DNA from: Atherinomorus stipes | Lineage: Eukaryota; Chordata; Actinopteri; Atheriniformes; Atherinidae | NCBI GenBank assembly: GCA_023101725.1 | Contig: JALJCO010012676.1 | Coordinates: forward strand, 1-64,000 | DNA length: 64,000 nt | Reading direction: 5' to 3' | Shown: piece by piece, positions 28,096 through 42,100 of the stretch | Numbering within the stretch: position 1 is the first letter of the stretch | How the letters are laid out: each line of letters opens with the position of its first letter | Position numbers and translations under genes: made by a program | The notes under the pieces: generated by a model | The model's input: the letters and a program-made list of their open reading frames with translations, nothing else | What the model was told of the DNA's origin: nothing | Databases searched by the model: none

Positions 28096-28508
28096 GAGAT
28101 GAGACATACGCTCTCCGAGTGCTTTTCTAGTGTATTTATGTATCTTGTACTTTCTTATGGCCCTCCCTATTATGCCTTGAATAAATTATTGATATTATTA
28201 ACATTATCATCATTAGTAGTAAAGGAAATACTATACTTTCATTTTGCACTCTCCAAACGCCCCATGGAGGTATTCATTTTTCAATATCATAAAATGTTCC
28301 ATATTGATCCTTTAACAACTTATGATAAAACGCATCTTGTAATTCCAATTTCTTCAAACGTGAGTACAAATGGAAATGCAGATATAAGCTTTGAGTCCAG
28401 AGTCTTTCTGATTATATCACAAGGTTGCAATAAAAACAATTGCACTTACAATAAACAGATCTGGTATCAGTCTTAATGAGCCACAATCTTGCGTTCAAAA
28501 CATTCTGC

Positions 28509-28515
28509 TTTAAAG
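28509..28515 (+). promoter_or_regulatory. TATA-like box of lct copy 2
   Basis: TTTAAAG lies 41 bp before the ATG at 28550, the same relative place as TTTAAATAG of copy 1. Sequence upstream of it is unlike copy 1, so the two promoters differ although the first exons are almost identical. Confidence 0.35.
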
Positions 28516-28549
28516 ATTGTTGCAGTCAGTGCATCCTTCACCAGCCACA

Positions 28550-31500
28550 ATGAAGAAGCAGCTGTGGGTTGTGTGTCTGCACATCTTGTGTCTGTCTGGT
28601 GGGCTGAACAGTGGGGTGAATGGACAGGAGGACTTTATGCTTCTTGCAGGTCCTCTGACAGAGGATGAGGTCAGAAGCTCCAGCAGTGAAGGAGAGGATG
28701 CGTTTGACTGCAGTCGTCCCATACCTCCTGCTTCTAAACAGTACTTTGAGTACCTCCAGAGCAGAGGGGTTACCCACTTTAAAGTGCCACTGTCATGGGC
28801 TCAGTTGCTTCCATCTGGACTCCCCAGCCAGCCTCAGCAAGCTGTGGTAAAGTGTTACCAGACCCTCCTAAAGCAGCTGCTGGAGGTGGGCCTCCAGCCT
28901 CTGGTCATCCTTCATGGATCAACTGTTCCAGAGTCTCTGAGATCCAGGTATGGAGGCTGGGGAGAGCCCGAGGCTGGCAGAGATGTTTCAGCTGTATGCT
29001 GAGTTTGCTGTGGAGGAGTTTGCAGGACTGGCACACTCATGGGTGACACTGAGTGATTTGGATGAAGTTTGGCATGATGGGCAGACTGCAGATGCTCCTA
29101 GAGTTCTCCAAAATATCCTCCAGCTCAACAAGAATATTCACCAGTTTTACCATCAGCACTTTCCTGGCAGAGGTGAGTTAAAGTGACAGAAAGGAGTACA
29201 GGATTTTCTTTTTTTCAACCTGGACCTTATTTCTAGGAGTTTATTCATGCACCGGTAACATTTCTCCATCATTTTGAGTCCTTCGGAAGATACGGTATTA
29301 CGTTGAGTTGCCCTTTGGTGTAAATCCAGTAAAATGGCGGAGACGGAGCAGCCTCTATTTAAGACATTATCTGCATTAAAACTGCTTGATTTCATCAATG
29401 CTTTAAGTAGGATGAACAAACGAATGAGTACTATTGTAATGTGAGTTCAGAGTTTCGCAAATTGTGTTTTTGTTGTTGTCTGGGTAGTAAACTGCTCATC
29501 TTAGCGGTACTACAGAAGCACGCGTCATCAACGTGCAGAACATCCTGATAACTAACGGAAAGCTAAATTTTGACTCACAGGACAATCGTACTCCCCCCTA
29601 AGTGCTGCGTTATTTCATCAACCCAACTGCTGGGTCATGAAATGTGCAATCTATTTTGGGTTATTATCTATTTTTTGTTTGTTTTTTTTACCCATGTATT
29701 GGGTTAAACCCTAAAAATGCTGGGTGTTTTTTTTTTTTAACCCAGCTGTTGGGTTGGGTATGTTTCTGTTCGAGGGGGCGGGGCCATTTTCAAAACTTAA
29801 TGTATCTGTACCACAAAGGCTCATGGGAAATGCAAATCCAGCAGGAATTTAACGTTTTTGAGGAATTAATTTGCAAAAACAATTAACCACCATTTAGAAA
29901 AAAAAACAGAGTTAACTGCTTCTGCAAATAAACTCATTTACTTTTTTAATATTTTCACCAAATCACACTCACACATAGACTGTATATAATTACTGGACGT
30001 AGCTTCCGGTCTCTTCTGAATAGAGAAATGTGAAGCCAGTTGGGCGTGTCTTACCGTCGCCATCTTGCCGTGTCACATATGTCGTCACTCCAGGAAAATA
30101 CTAAAATGGGCACAGCGCGGCCGCGGGGCAAATGATTGACAGCTGAAGTACTGTGGGCTAAACGCTAACTGAGCTAACACGAAACGAGGAGCTAACAAAG
30201 ATAAGGCTCCTAAGCGGCATGGTTAAGGTTAGACATGCTTAGACTTGCAATTCGCTGACTAAAAACCGCCGTTGTGCGACTCTGTAACAAACTGAGACCT
30301 TATTAAGAGCAAAGAAGGAGCTAACTCGGAGCCTCCGGTCGGCAGGCGGAGCTTCCGGTCTGCCGCATGTCAATCATAAGGACACGCCCTTAATTATGTG
30401 TAATTTGAAGAATAAATAACATCTAAACGAATGAGTTATAAAAAAATTCACCCCCCTCACAGTTGACATGAAGGTAAACTTGACCTAATAAACCTAAAAT
30501 GATTTTTTGAACCAGGCTGTAAACCTGTTTATTTCTGCTGTGAAGTTGGCGTTTTTAACATGGGAGTCTATGGGGATTTGCTCGCTCTTGGAGCCAGCTC
30601 CCTAGCGGATGAAGGGAGGATTACACTATTTCCAACAAGCAAGCGAGCTTCACTGTTCTGAGGCGGAGTTTGCCCTTGCACTCACATGAAGTAGAGGGTT
30701 TTAATAATGTTAAATGGAGATAGGAGGTTTGTACCCGACAGCAATGAAAAGCAGTTAACTTTGTTTTTTTCTAAATGGTGCTTAACTGTTTTTGTAAATG
30801 AACTCTTTGAGCATTTTCTTACAAATTTGACATATGTGTTGTATTGTCTTAGTTATGTTCACATTTAGCCAAAGCTGCAGAAAAATTCTGCTCAGTTTGA
30901 ATGTTAAAGTTAGCACCATGAGTGTGAAGGACAGTTCAGGGAGATAAACTCGCCGATAGCAAAGTATTTATGATAGATCACTGGCAGCTAAAGCCAGTGT
31001 GTGGTCTGTGATACCACATTCTCTTTTACATAGAGAAACATACTCTCTAGTCATAAAGATGGTTTGCATGCAGAAAACAGGGTTTCCCACTTGGGATTAC
31101 CTTTGGTTTGAAAAATAATAACTATTGAAACTTGTTCCCGAATTTGGTTAGGGCAAGTGACAAATATGCATAGTCATTGTCAAAACAACCCAAAATGTTT
31201 ATTAATTTCATCCATGCGTAACCCATCTTGTTGGGTCAAATTAATTACTGCTGAGTTGCTGCTATATTGACCCAGTGGTTGGGTTATAAAATAACTCAAA
31301 TTGGGTTATTTTTAGTCCAGCAGTTTTTTACTCGTTCATTCGTTCATTCTATTGAAAGTATTGGCAAAAATCAATGAGTTTTACTGCAGATAATGCTTTC
31401 TATAGTGACTGCCCCGTCTCTGCCATTGTACTGGATGTACACCGAAGGGTGAGTCAATGTATTATCTTCTGAATGACTCAAAGTGATGCAGAAATGTTAC

Positions 31501-34500
31501 CGGTGAGTAAATGCACGTATAAACTCCTAGAAATAAGGTCCCTTAAGTTTTCACTGGTCATTTGTTATTTCTTTTCCAAAAACTGAATAGATTTTGTTTT
31601 GTTAATCATTAAGTTATTCATGATCTGGCTTTTACTCTGTGTCCTAGAGGTCCTCTGCCAGGATATTTTATGGCCAAGTAAAGACACCCTTTATGCTTTG
31701 CGTACTGCACAAATTACGTTTGTGCATTATCACTACATATCTCAATAATCAAACAATGTGAGACTTCACCCTACAGTTGTTCCCAGTAGGCATTTTTTCA
31801 CAGCAGGAAAATTGGAGTGCCTGGTATAGTAGAAAATGTAGATGTTCCTTCAACTTCTTGATATTTGTATTGCTTTGATATTACAGGAAGACGTTTGTCA
31901 CTTGGGCTGAAAGCAAGAGATGAGGCTTCATTGTCCCTGATTAAAGCTTCACAGACTGTAAGCTGGATTTTCTACATTCATTGAATGAATTCAGGTTCCT
32001 GTTAAAACTGTTCAGCAAGAAGAAAGTATCTTGAAAAAAATCAATTACTGTTCATTTTTAGAACAACATAGGCTATTTAAGAGTGAGTTTCAAGACATTT
32101 TATGCAAATGACTCCTAATTTTTGGGGCAGCTTCAATTATCTAAGTGCTTTGGATCATTTACTGTAGGCATTACAAACCCTTTAACGACTCCAAATAAAT
32201 GTTTATTTTTCTTTATATGACAACTGATTTCAGACTTCTGGTTCCTTCAGAGACCAGTTACAGACTTGTGTCTTCCTGGGACATCTTGACATGTTTCATT
32301 CTTTTATATTTACTAAAAGATAAGAGTGATGATGCTATGTCTCCTCTGCACAGGTGGATTTCTTGTCAGTGCACATTGATTATAACTGTGGCTTTCCTGC
32401 AAACTTTGCACAAGAGCTGAGGAATTTAGAGGTATAAGAAACATTAGAAGTTGTTCATATTTCACATCTTAGCCCCACTGCAGTTACATGCATATTATGT
32501 TACAGATATCCAGTGGAAACCTGCCTATCCTCATATACAAGATGACTGCTCATGACTGTTCCCACAGCCAACATCAGCTTCTTGGAGATTTATTACAGAG
32601 TAAGTGTCATTACAGCTCAAGCAAAATTACACTCTGATGCAGTTCTCCTCAGATAATTTTTTTTTTTTTAGCAATGAATGGCAAAAACATACAGAACAGT
32701 TCTCTTTTATGCATGTACAAGACAAATATTTACCATTACTGTACCCCACCAAACCTTTTTTACATGATTGGTATTCATTTCTGTTGTAAGACAAAAAATA
32801 TTTTATATTAATAAGTCTGTGTCTGGTTATACAATTGTACTGTAATGTGTCCAGCTGACATGCAAAGCAAAAATTAAATAACGCCTTAGAGCAAGCATAG
32901 TGTGCATTCATAAGAAAAAATTGTGTTGTGAATTTCCAAGGCAGTGACGTTCTATCTGAAATCAGCCCAACCATCCAAAGATAAGAGGTCGCATTAAAAC
33001 AATTAAAAACACCACATTGACCAATTATCTCTGTTTATCTTTTAAAGAACAAGCTAGTTTCATCTGTTCGATAGTCAATTAAATTGTAAAACTAAATTGC
33101 AAACCTTAACACAACAATGATCATAAAAGTTATGATACTAGGAGTGTCATTATATGACTTGGGTAAAGTTGAACTGAAGAAATCATGTGAAAGGTAAAGA
33201 TGAAGTAGTTTGTCTTTCAGCTAATATATACTGTTGAAAGACTGACTAGAGCTGACTTGTGATGAACTGGCCATTTTAAACTAAAAGAGCAGGTTCTAGC
33301 AGATACTCATTGAGGAAATGTCTCAAAAGAAACTGTAGCATTTTGATAAAGATCAGTCAGTTTAAAGGATGGAACTAAATTTACTGATGTAGAAAAGATT
33401 AATTTGGAGCAAGTTTAGTTTTTATACTCATAGGGCCTGATCTATCAAACGTTTGATATATAAAAATGTGAGCTATCTCATTGCACACATAAAAACATCT
33501 ACAAACTGATCTAGTAACAGCGTGCAAAAAGGGTTGGTTCTGTCAAAGGTGCTAAATAGCGCCTCTTACCCATTTAGTACTTCTGCTGCAATGAATATGC
33601 AATATGGGCGTTTACTTGCAATTGTGCGTGTGATGGGAGGAGAAAATGTAAATACATTAATTTATCACACACAAAGTTATTTATCAAGCACGAGATGGGT
33701 TGTCTTGATGTTTTTGTTTGTTTTTTTGCGTCTATTTTGGTACATCTGAAAAGCAGGTGCAAACTATCCTGGTACACCAGCATGACTATCGCCATGTACA
33801 GCATGAGATACACGGCAAGTCAGTCTGGGTTCCCTCCACTGGAAAGTGATTTCCACTCCAGATAAAAAATTGACCAGACCAATCACAGTGTCAGCGTCTT
33901 TTTCAGCGACTCAGTTCTCTTACCATAAACAGTCAGAATGACGTCCTCAGAGGAGCAACTACATAATGATGCCCTCTGTGATGTTGCTTCTCTGAGGGCT
34001 TTCCTCTTACAAAAAGACGTTTGCGTCACTTCCGTGTTTCTCTGATTGGTTCTCTCCAGTTCAGTTTGTTCCTGTTAGTCCCGCCTCTGGTCTCACTTTG
34101 GAAATCACTTTCTAACGGAGGAAGCCCAGACTGACTTGCCGTATATCTCATGCATGGGGATAGTCAGGCTGGTGTGCCAGGCTGGGTGCAAACTGGCAGC
34201 TCCACACACTAATGGTTTCAGCTTCCGAGAGGGACGATCCTGAACACACAAATCTGATTCAAAATCATTTTTCATGAGCAATGAGGGCAACGTATTTAGT
34301 TCTCATTGTTGAATTCAATAAAAATCAACACACCACTATTTCACACAGGTGTAAAATAATCTGGACAAATGAAACACACAGTTTGCAGCCGCTGTGGAGA
34401 TTAATGAGAACTAATGCTGCATTAATTTTATCTTTTTATTTCCCCTTGTTGCCGACGTCACATTTTAAGTTGGATTTTAGCAGCTGCAGGATCACAGTCA

Positions 34501-37500
34501 CCTGGCAGCACAAGCGTGGAGCCGTAGGTATTGTGCCAAAGTGCGCACCTCGTGCGTAATAGATGTAAGAGACTACGTTTGAGGCTGCAGACACGTGCAT
34601 TTTTTCAGCAACTCCTGATCCATGTCCACATAAATTGGCCACTTTGAAGGCTCTGCACAGATGTCATTTGAACCTTTATTCTTTGTAAATCATCTGCAAA
34701 CCAGGGTTTAGCCCCTCGCACATAATTCTAGATTGTACGGGAAAATTACGACACAGAAATTTGGATCTTAGTAGATCCCGTCCCCAATGTATTGTCTCAG
34801 TAGAGCAGCAACATTAACGAAGAAAGAAACTTCTCAAGCTCTAGATGTTAGGGTAGGTGAACAGAGTCAGGGGATATGATTACAAAGACTCTGATAAGGT
34901 TTTTCTGGTATCAGGAACAGGTAGAGATGTCATTGTATATGTCAGTGTCATTTATATAGCACATTTTAAAGGCCAATGGCCAACCAAAATGATTTACAGA
35001 ATACAAGTCAACAATTAATAAAAGCAACACAATTTTGGGGAGGCAGCAGTTTATACAAAAGTCAGGCTGGAAGTACAATCACACAAAATTTTAATTGGCG
35101 AATATCACTTACTGGCTTAAAATCCATAACACAACGCCCATGTTATGACGAAACAATCAAATATCGAGTGAATTTGACATTGTAGGAAGAATTAAATGAA
35201 ACAGTAAAGAATAAAACATTGGGAGAAAAAAAGGGAAAGACCAGATATAAAGAAACAAATATATATATATATATTTTAATTTAAAAAATAAGCCTAACTA
35301 CCAACCAATCTCAAAAGGTTTAACAGATTGTGTTTGTGCGTGTTTCAAAATGTCATACATGTAAATGAAGTCTGTTTTTATTATGTTTTGAACATGAAGT
35401 CTTGAAGGACCGTGGTTTGAACATCATAGGATGTGACGTGAAGAATGTATTAGGCAAACTGAACATACAGGATGCTCCAATCAGGTAAGAGTTTATGACG
35501 CTTATTATTATGTAGTATTTTCTTCCTACCCATTTATCTTGTTTTTTTCTTGTTCTGCTCTTTTTCAAAAGTCATGACATTCCAAATTTCAATGAGGTGG
35601 CAGAGCCCAGGAGTAGTTATGAGAAGATCTGGCTTAAATTTGGGGCCCAAAGCACAGAAGAAAGAGATGCCTTCCTCTCTAAATCATTCCCTTCAGGCTT
35701 CCAGTGGGCCACCTCTACAGAGTCTTTCAAGGTTGAGGGTGGCTGGTTAGAGGGTGGGAAAGGAGAGACCATTTGGGACCGCTTTGGACATGATGGGTTA
35801 GCATTTTCTAATCAGACAGCTGACCTAGCTTGTGACAGTTACAACAAGGTGGTTTATGATCTTTACCTCCTACGAGGTCTTCAAGTCAACACCTACCAGT
35901 TTTCTATTTCTTGGGCTCGTATTTTCCCCTCTGGCCACAAAAACAGCCAATCAGAGAAGGGGGCTCTCTACTATGACAACCTGATCAATGCTCTCAGAGA
36001 GTATGGCATTGAACCTGTTGCCACTCTCTACCACTGGGATCTGCCTCAAGCAATCCAAGACTCTGGTGGATGGAAGAACACGTCCATTGTTGAAGCTTTC
36101 AAGGACTATGCAGACTTCTGCTTCTCAAGGTTTGGAGACAGGGTGAAGACCTGGAACACATTCAGCAGCCCCTGGGTGGTAAGCCATGCTGGATATGGCA
36201 CTGGTGAGCACCCCCTGGAGTAAAGGACTATGTGGTTTCTTCCTATCAGGTAAAAGTCATGTCATTATTGTCATGGAAAAGCAATCAAACAATGTTTAAT
36301 TGTGCTCATAGAGCATTTAATTTGTAATTTCTTCTTTCATTTTCAGGTCACTCATAATATACTCAAGTCCCATGCTGAAGCTTGGCATATCTATAATGAC
36401 AAGTACCGGCAGACACAGGGAGGGAAAGTGGGCATTGCACTGAACTCTGATTGGGCCGAGCCCATGAACCCCACAAAACCTGAAGATGTAGCAGCTGCAG
36501 ATCGATACCTGCAATTTATGCTGGGCTGGTTTGCACATCCCATATTTGTAGATGGCGATTATCCTGCAACACTTAAAGCTCAGATCGAAAAAAAAAAAGA
36601 AAAGAATGTCCCCACTCTGTGCCAGCAATACTTCCAGTTTTCACCCCTGAAGAGAGCAAGAGAATACTGGGAACTGCTGACTTCTTTGGCCTAAACCATT
36701 ACACCTCTCGTTTGGTCAACAGCAGTGAAGGTGGATGCAACTCTGGTCCTGAGGGAGTTGGAGACTTCCAGTCAGATGTGGACCCCACATGGCCTTCCAC
36801 AGCTTCTGACTGGATCTATTCTGTACCATGGGGACTTAGAAATCTTCTTGTCTACATTTCAACAGAATATTTGAAAGATAAGAAAGTGCCTATCTACATA
36901 ACTGGGAATGGAATGCCAACAGATCACAGTGAAGACAGCTTCAACGACACCAGCAGAGTGGAGTACATGAAGAGTTACATCGATGAAACCCTGAAAGGTA
37001 GTGTCTGTAATTTCCCTGATCAAAGACTACACTGAACAATTGCAGATTTAATGTAGTTTATTTGTGTCCATCTTATAGCAATATCCTTGGATGGAGTGGA
37101 TGTGCAGCGCTTCACAGTGCAGTCCCTCATGGATGGATTTGAAGGAAAACATGGCTATAGCCAAAGATTTGGGCTTCACTATGTTAACTTTGAAGATGCA
37201 GGCAGGCCAAGAACCCCAAGGCAATCTGCATATTTCTTCTCTCAAGTTATCAAACAAAATGGCTTTGGATCACGCAAGCTTGATGGCTTTAAAAAGCCAC
37301 AAGGACCATTAAATCGCCAATCCATCACTCTGTCACCCTCAGAAGTTCCATCAAAATCAAAGGTAATCTGGGAGAAATTCTCCAAACAGCCAAAATTCCA
37401 GAGACAAATGTATCACTATGGTACTTTCCCACAAGACTTCAGCTGGGGAGTTTCATCTTCAGCTTACCAAATTGAAGGTGGCTGGAATGCTGATGGGAAG

Positions 37501-39033
37501 GGACCAAGTGTCTGGGATGAATTCACTCAGAAACCTGGCAATATTCCTGAGAATGCTAATGGGAATGTAGCCTGTGACAGTTACAATAGACTCGAGGAAG
37601 ACCTCTACATGCTTCGAGCTCTGAGGGTAAAGTCATACAGATTCTCTCTGTCCTGGTCCAGGATCTTCCCTGATGGTAGGCGCGCCTCCCTGAACCAGAA
37701 AGGCGTTGATTATTACAATAGACTCATTGATGGCCTCCTGGCACATGACATCACCCCCATGGTGACCCTTTACCACTGGGATCTTCCTCAAGCCTTGCAA
37801 ACCATTGGTGGCTGGGAAAATGTAGACATGATTGGCATTTTCAACGACTTTTGTGACTTCTGTTTTGCCACCTTTGGCAACAGAGTGAAATTCTGGATGA
37901 CCTTCAACCAGCCTCAGACAATTGCATGGTTAGGATATGGACTTGGACAGATCCCACCAAATATTAAGAATCCAGGAACTGCACCATACAATGTTGCACA
38001 CAACCTAATTAAAGCTCACGCCCAGGCCTACCATACCTATGATGACAAGTATCGTAAATCCCAAGGTGGTCTAATATCCATTGCTCTCAATTCTGATTGG
38101 GTTGAGCCTAAAGATGTCGATATTTCCCGTGAAGTTGTGGCTGCTGACCGTGCAATGCAGTTCCAACTTGGTTGGTTTGCACACCCCATTTTCAAGAATG
38201 GTGACTATCCTGATGCAATGAAACAACAAGTTGGGACTAAAAGTGAACTCCAAGGTCTCTCAGAGTCAAGACTTCCCTCTTTCACTGAAGAGGAGAAGTT
38301 GTTCATCAAGGGAACTGCTGACATGTTTTGCATAAATCACTATACCACAAAGATTGTTAGCCATATTACCGGCAGACTTTCTCCCCCGTCCTATCAACAT
38401 GACTGGGACTTTTCACAAGCACAAGAAAGTGATTCCCCTGGTACAGCCATAAAAGAGCAAAAAGCTGTTGCATGGGGCTTGAGAAGACTTCTCAACTGGA
38501 TCAAAGAGGAGTACGGAGATCCAGAGGTCTTCATCACAGAGAATGGTGTAGCTACAGAAGCAAAAACAACCTGGGATGACACTGCCAGAATATTTTTTTA
38601 TAAGACCTATATTGATGAGGCAATCAAAGGTACAGTAAAATTAACAGATTTGACAGAGACTGTTCTTGTGATTGTCTTTAGCCTTATTTAATCATTTGTT
38701 TTTTTTTTATAATAGCCTATGAACTTGATGGTGTGAAGTTGAAAGGATACACAGCAACATCACTCCTGGATTCTTTTGAGTGGTTAAATGGCTACAAAGT
38801 TGGATTTGGGCTTCACCATGTAGACTTCAACAACCCAAACCGTCCAAGAACACCCAAGTATTCAGCCCATTTCTACCACCAAGTTATGAAGGATAATGGA
38901 TTCCCCACTCCAGATGATGAGAAGATGCATTATGGGAATTTCCGAAAAGACTTCATTTGGAGCAGTGCAACGGCATCATACCAGGTAAGTTATGTTAAAA
39001 CTCAATTAAATGGCCATTTATTCTGGAGTTGCA

Positions 39034-39101
<68 letters not shown>

Positions 39102-42100
39102 ATATTTATTGTTTTCAGATTGAAGGGGGATGGAGAGCAGATGGAAAAGGTCTCAGTATCTGGGATAAATTTGCTCACACTCCTCTCAAAGTTTTCCTTG
39201 ATGACAATGGAGACATAGCCTGTGACAGTTACAATAAAGTAGAAGAGGATGCTGCCATCTTGAAGCAACTGAAAGTGAACCATTATCGTTTTTCCATATC
39301 CTGGCCAAGGGTGCTTCCTGATGGCACCACCAATTACATAAATGAAGTTGGACTTAACTACTATCACAGACTGGTGGATGCACTGCTTGCTGTAAACATC
39401 CAGCCACAAGTAAGAGTAATTATTTTCAGCTTCTCAAAAGATGTTTGAAATTTAAATTTGGTATTTTTGGTAAACAAGTGTGTTCCTCTTTTGTCAGATC
39501 ACTCTGTACCACTGGGACCTTCCACAAGCTCTGCAGGATGTTGGTGGCTGGGAGAATGAGACTATTGTGGACAGATTCAGGGATTATGCTGACCTCATCT
39601 TTAGCCGTCTTGGCCACAAAGTTAAACTCTGGATCACCATTAACGAACCTTACAACATTGCTATGGTGGGCCATGGCTACGGAGTAGCTGCTCCAGGTAT
39701 GCAAGTGAGATGCTTTGTAGATGTTGTCAGACTAATTACTTACACAAGGAAGTCCATATTGTGGCCAAGGCAGGGATTAAAATTTGCCTCACAATGAAGA
39801 GTTTAGAAACAAAATGTACAAATTCTGCTTGTATTATTTCGAAAGACCTTATATTTTTTACATTATTTTTGTTTCCAGGGATCAGTTTCCGGCCAGGCAC
39901 TCTTCCCTACATTGTTGGTCACCACCTTATTAAAGCTCATGCTGAGGCTTGGCACCTCTACAATGACAAGTACCGTGTCCAACAGAAAGGAAGGATCTCC
40001 ATTACTATCAACTCTGACTGGGCTGAACCCAGAAACCCTCATAAGCAGGAAGACATTGATGCTGCAAGACGTGTGGTGCAGGTATGCCATGTCCTCTCAT
40101 CTTTTACACAAACCTTATCTGCTGGTTTCACTAATGGCAGTTGTGTCTTTCTGCAGTTCTACATTGGCTGGTTTGCCCATCCCATATATAATGGTGACTA
40201 CAGTGATGTGATGAAGTCAATCATTCGAGAGCGCAGTCTAGCTGCTGGCTTGTCCAAATCCAGGTAATGTAGAAAAATGAGCTTAAAACATAAAAGAGGA
40301 ATATTAAGAATTAAAGGTAGCTAAGTGCTTCCATCACTTTAAAAATCAACTCCAGAGGTTTGTTTGGGGTTTTTGCTGTTGTTTTAAATTGCTTCAACTG
40401 GTTAAATATACCCAGTGCTCCTTGTTGAATTACTGTACTTCTGCAGGCTGCCTGAGTTCACTGCAGAGGAGATTAGGAGAATTAAGGGGACTTATGATTA
40501 TTTTGGGTTCAACCATTACACCACTGTCCTGGCATTTCCTTCAGATTTTGGAAACCTTCAGCATTATGATGCAGACAGGTAAGCAAGCAGGATCATTGAA
40601 GTAATCAGTCTTTTCAAGATATTATTTGAGTCAGTGAAGTAGCTTCGTATGTTTTAAAGCATAACCATGTTACCATGGTATTTACATAAAACATTATTTC
40701 CTACATCATTTCTTACATGATTTCATCTTAAGTTTTGAATTATTTGACTATTTCAGGGGGGCAGGCACAGTTGTTGATCGCACTTGGCTGGATTCAGGCT
40801 CTGGCTGGCTGAAAATCACGCCTTTTGGATTCCGTAGAATACTGAATTTCATTAAGGAGGAGTATGGAGATCCTCCAATCATCATCACTGAAAATGGTGT
40901 TTCAGAGCGGGGTCCTATTGATCTAAATGATACACACAGAAGTTACTATTATGAAAAATACATCAACCAAGTGCTGAAAGGTATTAAAGCAATTTCATGT
41001 AATACACTGCATTTAAGATGAGTATTAAGGAGAAAAAAAAAGAAAGTTTGGAAAAAGTGTAATTTGACTAAATCATCCGTGATGAATTTTTACTTCCTGA
41101 AAAAAGAAATTAAAACACAAACATAATTATCTTCCTTTATCCGAACAAAATGATTAATGATTCAGTGTATTTTCATCTACAAAAGTGGTTATTTTGGTCT
41201 TCCAGCTTACTTGCTAGATGATGTGAACATCCTTGGCTACACAGCCTGGTCACTGATGGACAACCTGGAGTGGGCAACTGGCTTTGCAGAGAGATTTGGC
41301 CTTTTTTATGTCAATCGTTCAGATCCCACATTGCCCAGAGTGGCTAAGAAGTCTGTGTCCTTCTACTCCACCATCATCAACTGCAATGGATTCCCTGATC
41401 CAGCATTAGGGCCTAATGACTGCTTGAACCCTGAGCCTGAAGGTAAACTGATTTATCTGCTTTGACTGAAACTGAGTGCATCTAAAGCTCATTAGCAAAC
41501 AAGTTATTTTTGTGTTGTTTAAAAATGTGCATCTTCATGGGTGATATCCTGAATTACTATCCATCAGTCAGATCAATGGCATCCTACAGTCTTCTCAGGT
41601 TTGACAGTTTTAGGAGATTTTGAAAGTTGAAGTGTGTTAATAATACCATTTTTATGCCAAAGGTCGTACTTTTAAACAGGTTTTTGAAATGTAGTTAATC
41701 CCACATAAACACGGCCATTTAAGCTTTCCACATTTCATGTAGTGGTAGGGTTTTCATAAGTGATCCAAAGATTTAAAGCCAGAGTTGGTAATCATGTTCA
41801 GAAACACTTTTTATTATTCAGGGTGAAATCCTGACAGTAGTCATAAAAGGAAGCATTCATAAAAGGAAGGAAAAAAGTCAGACCTCTGTGAGAGCTGCAG
41901 GTCTGTAAAAACTCTGACCAGCCCCTGCCATCTGCACCGGAAGGCAGGAATTTGTTATTCACAATGTATAAAAAGAACCAGTTTTTGCCTTTATGGCCCC
42001 TTTTCCACTGAGCCAATTTGAGAGCCGGTTTGGAGCCGGAGCGAAAAACCGAAAAACAGTTCTTTGGCTTTCCACCGCCTAAGCACCGGCTCCTGGCTCC

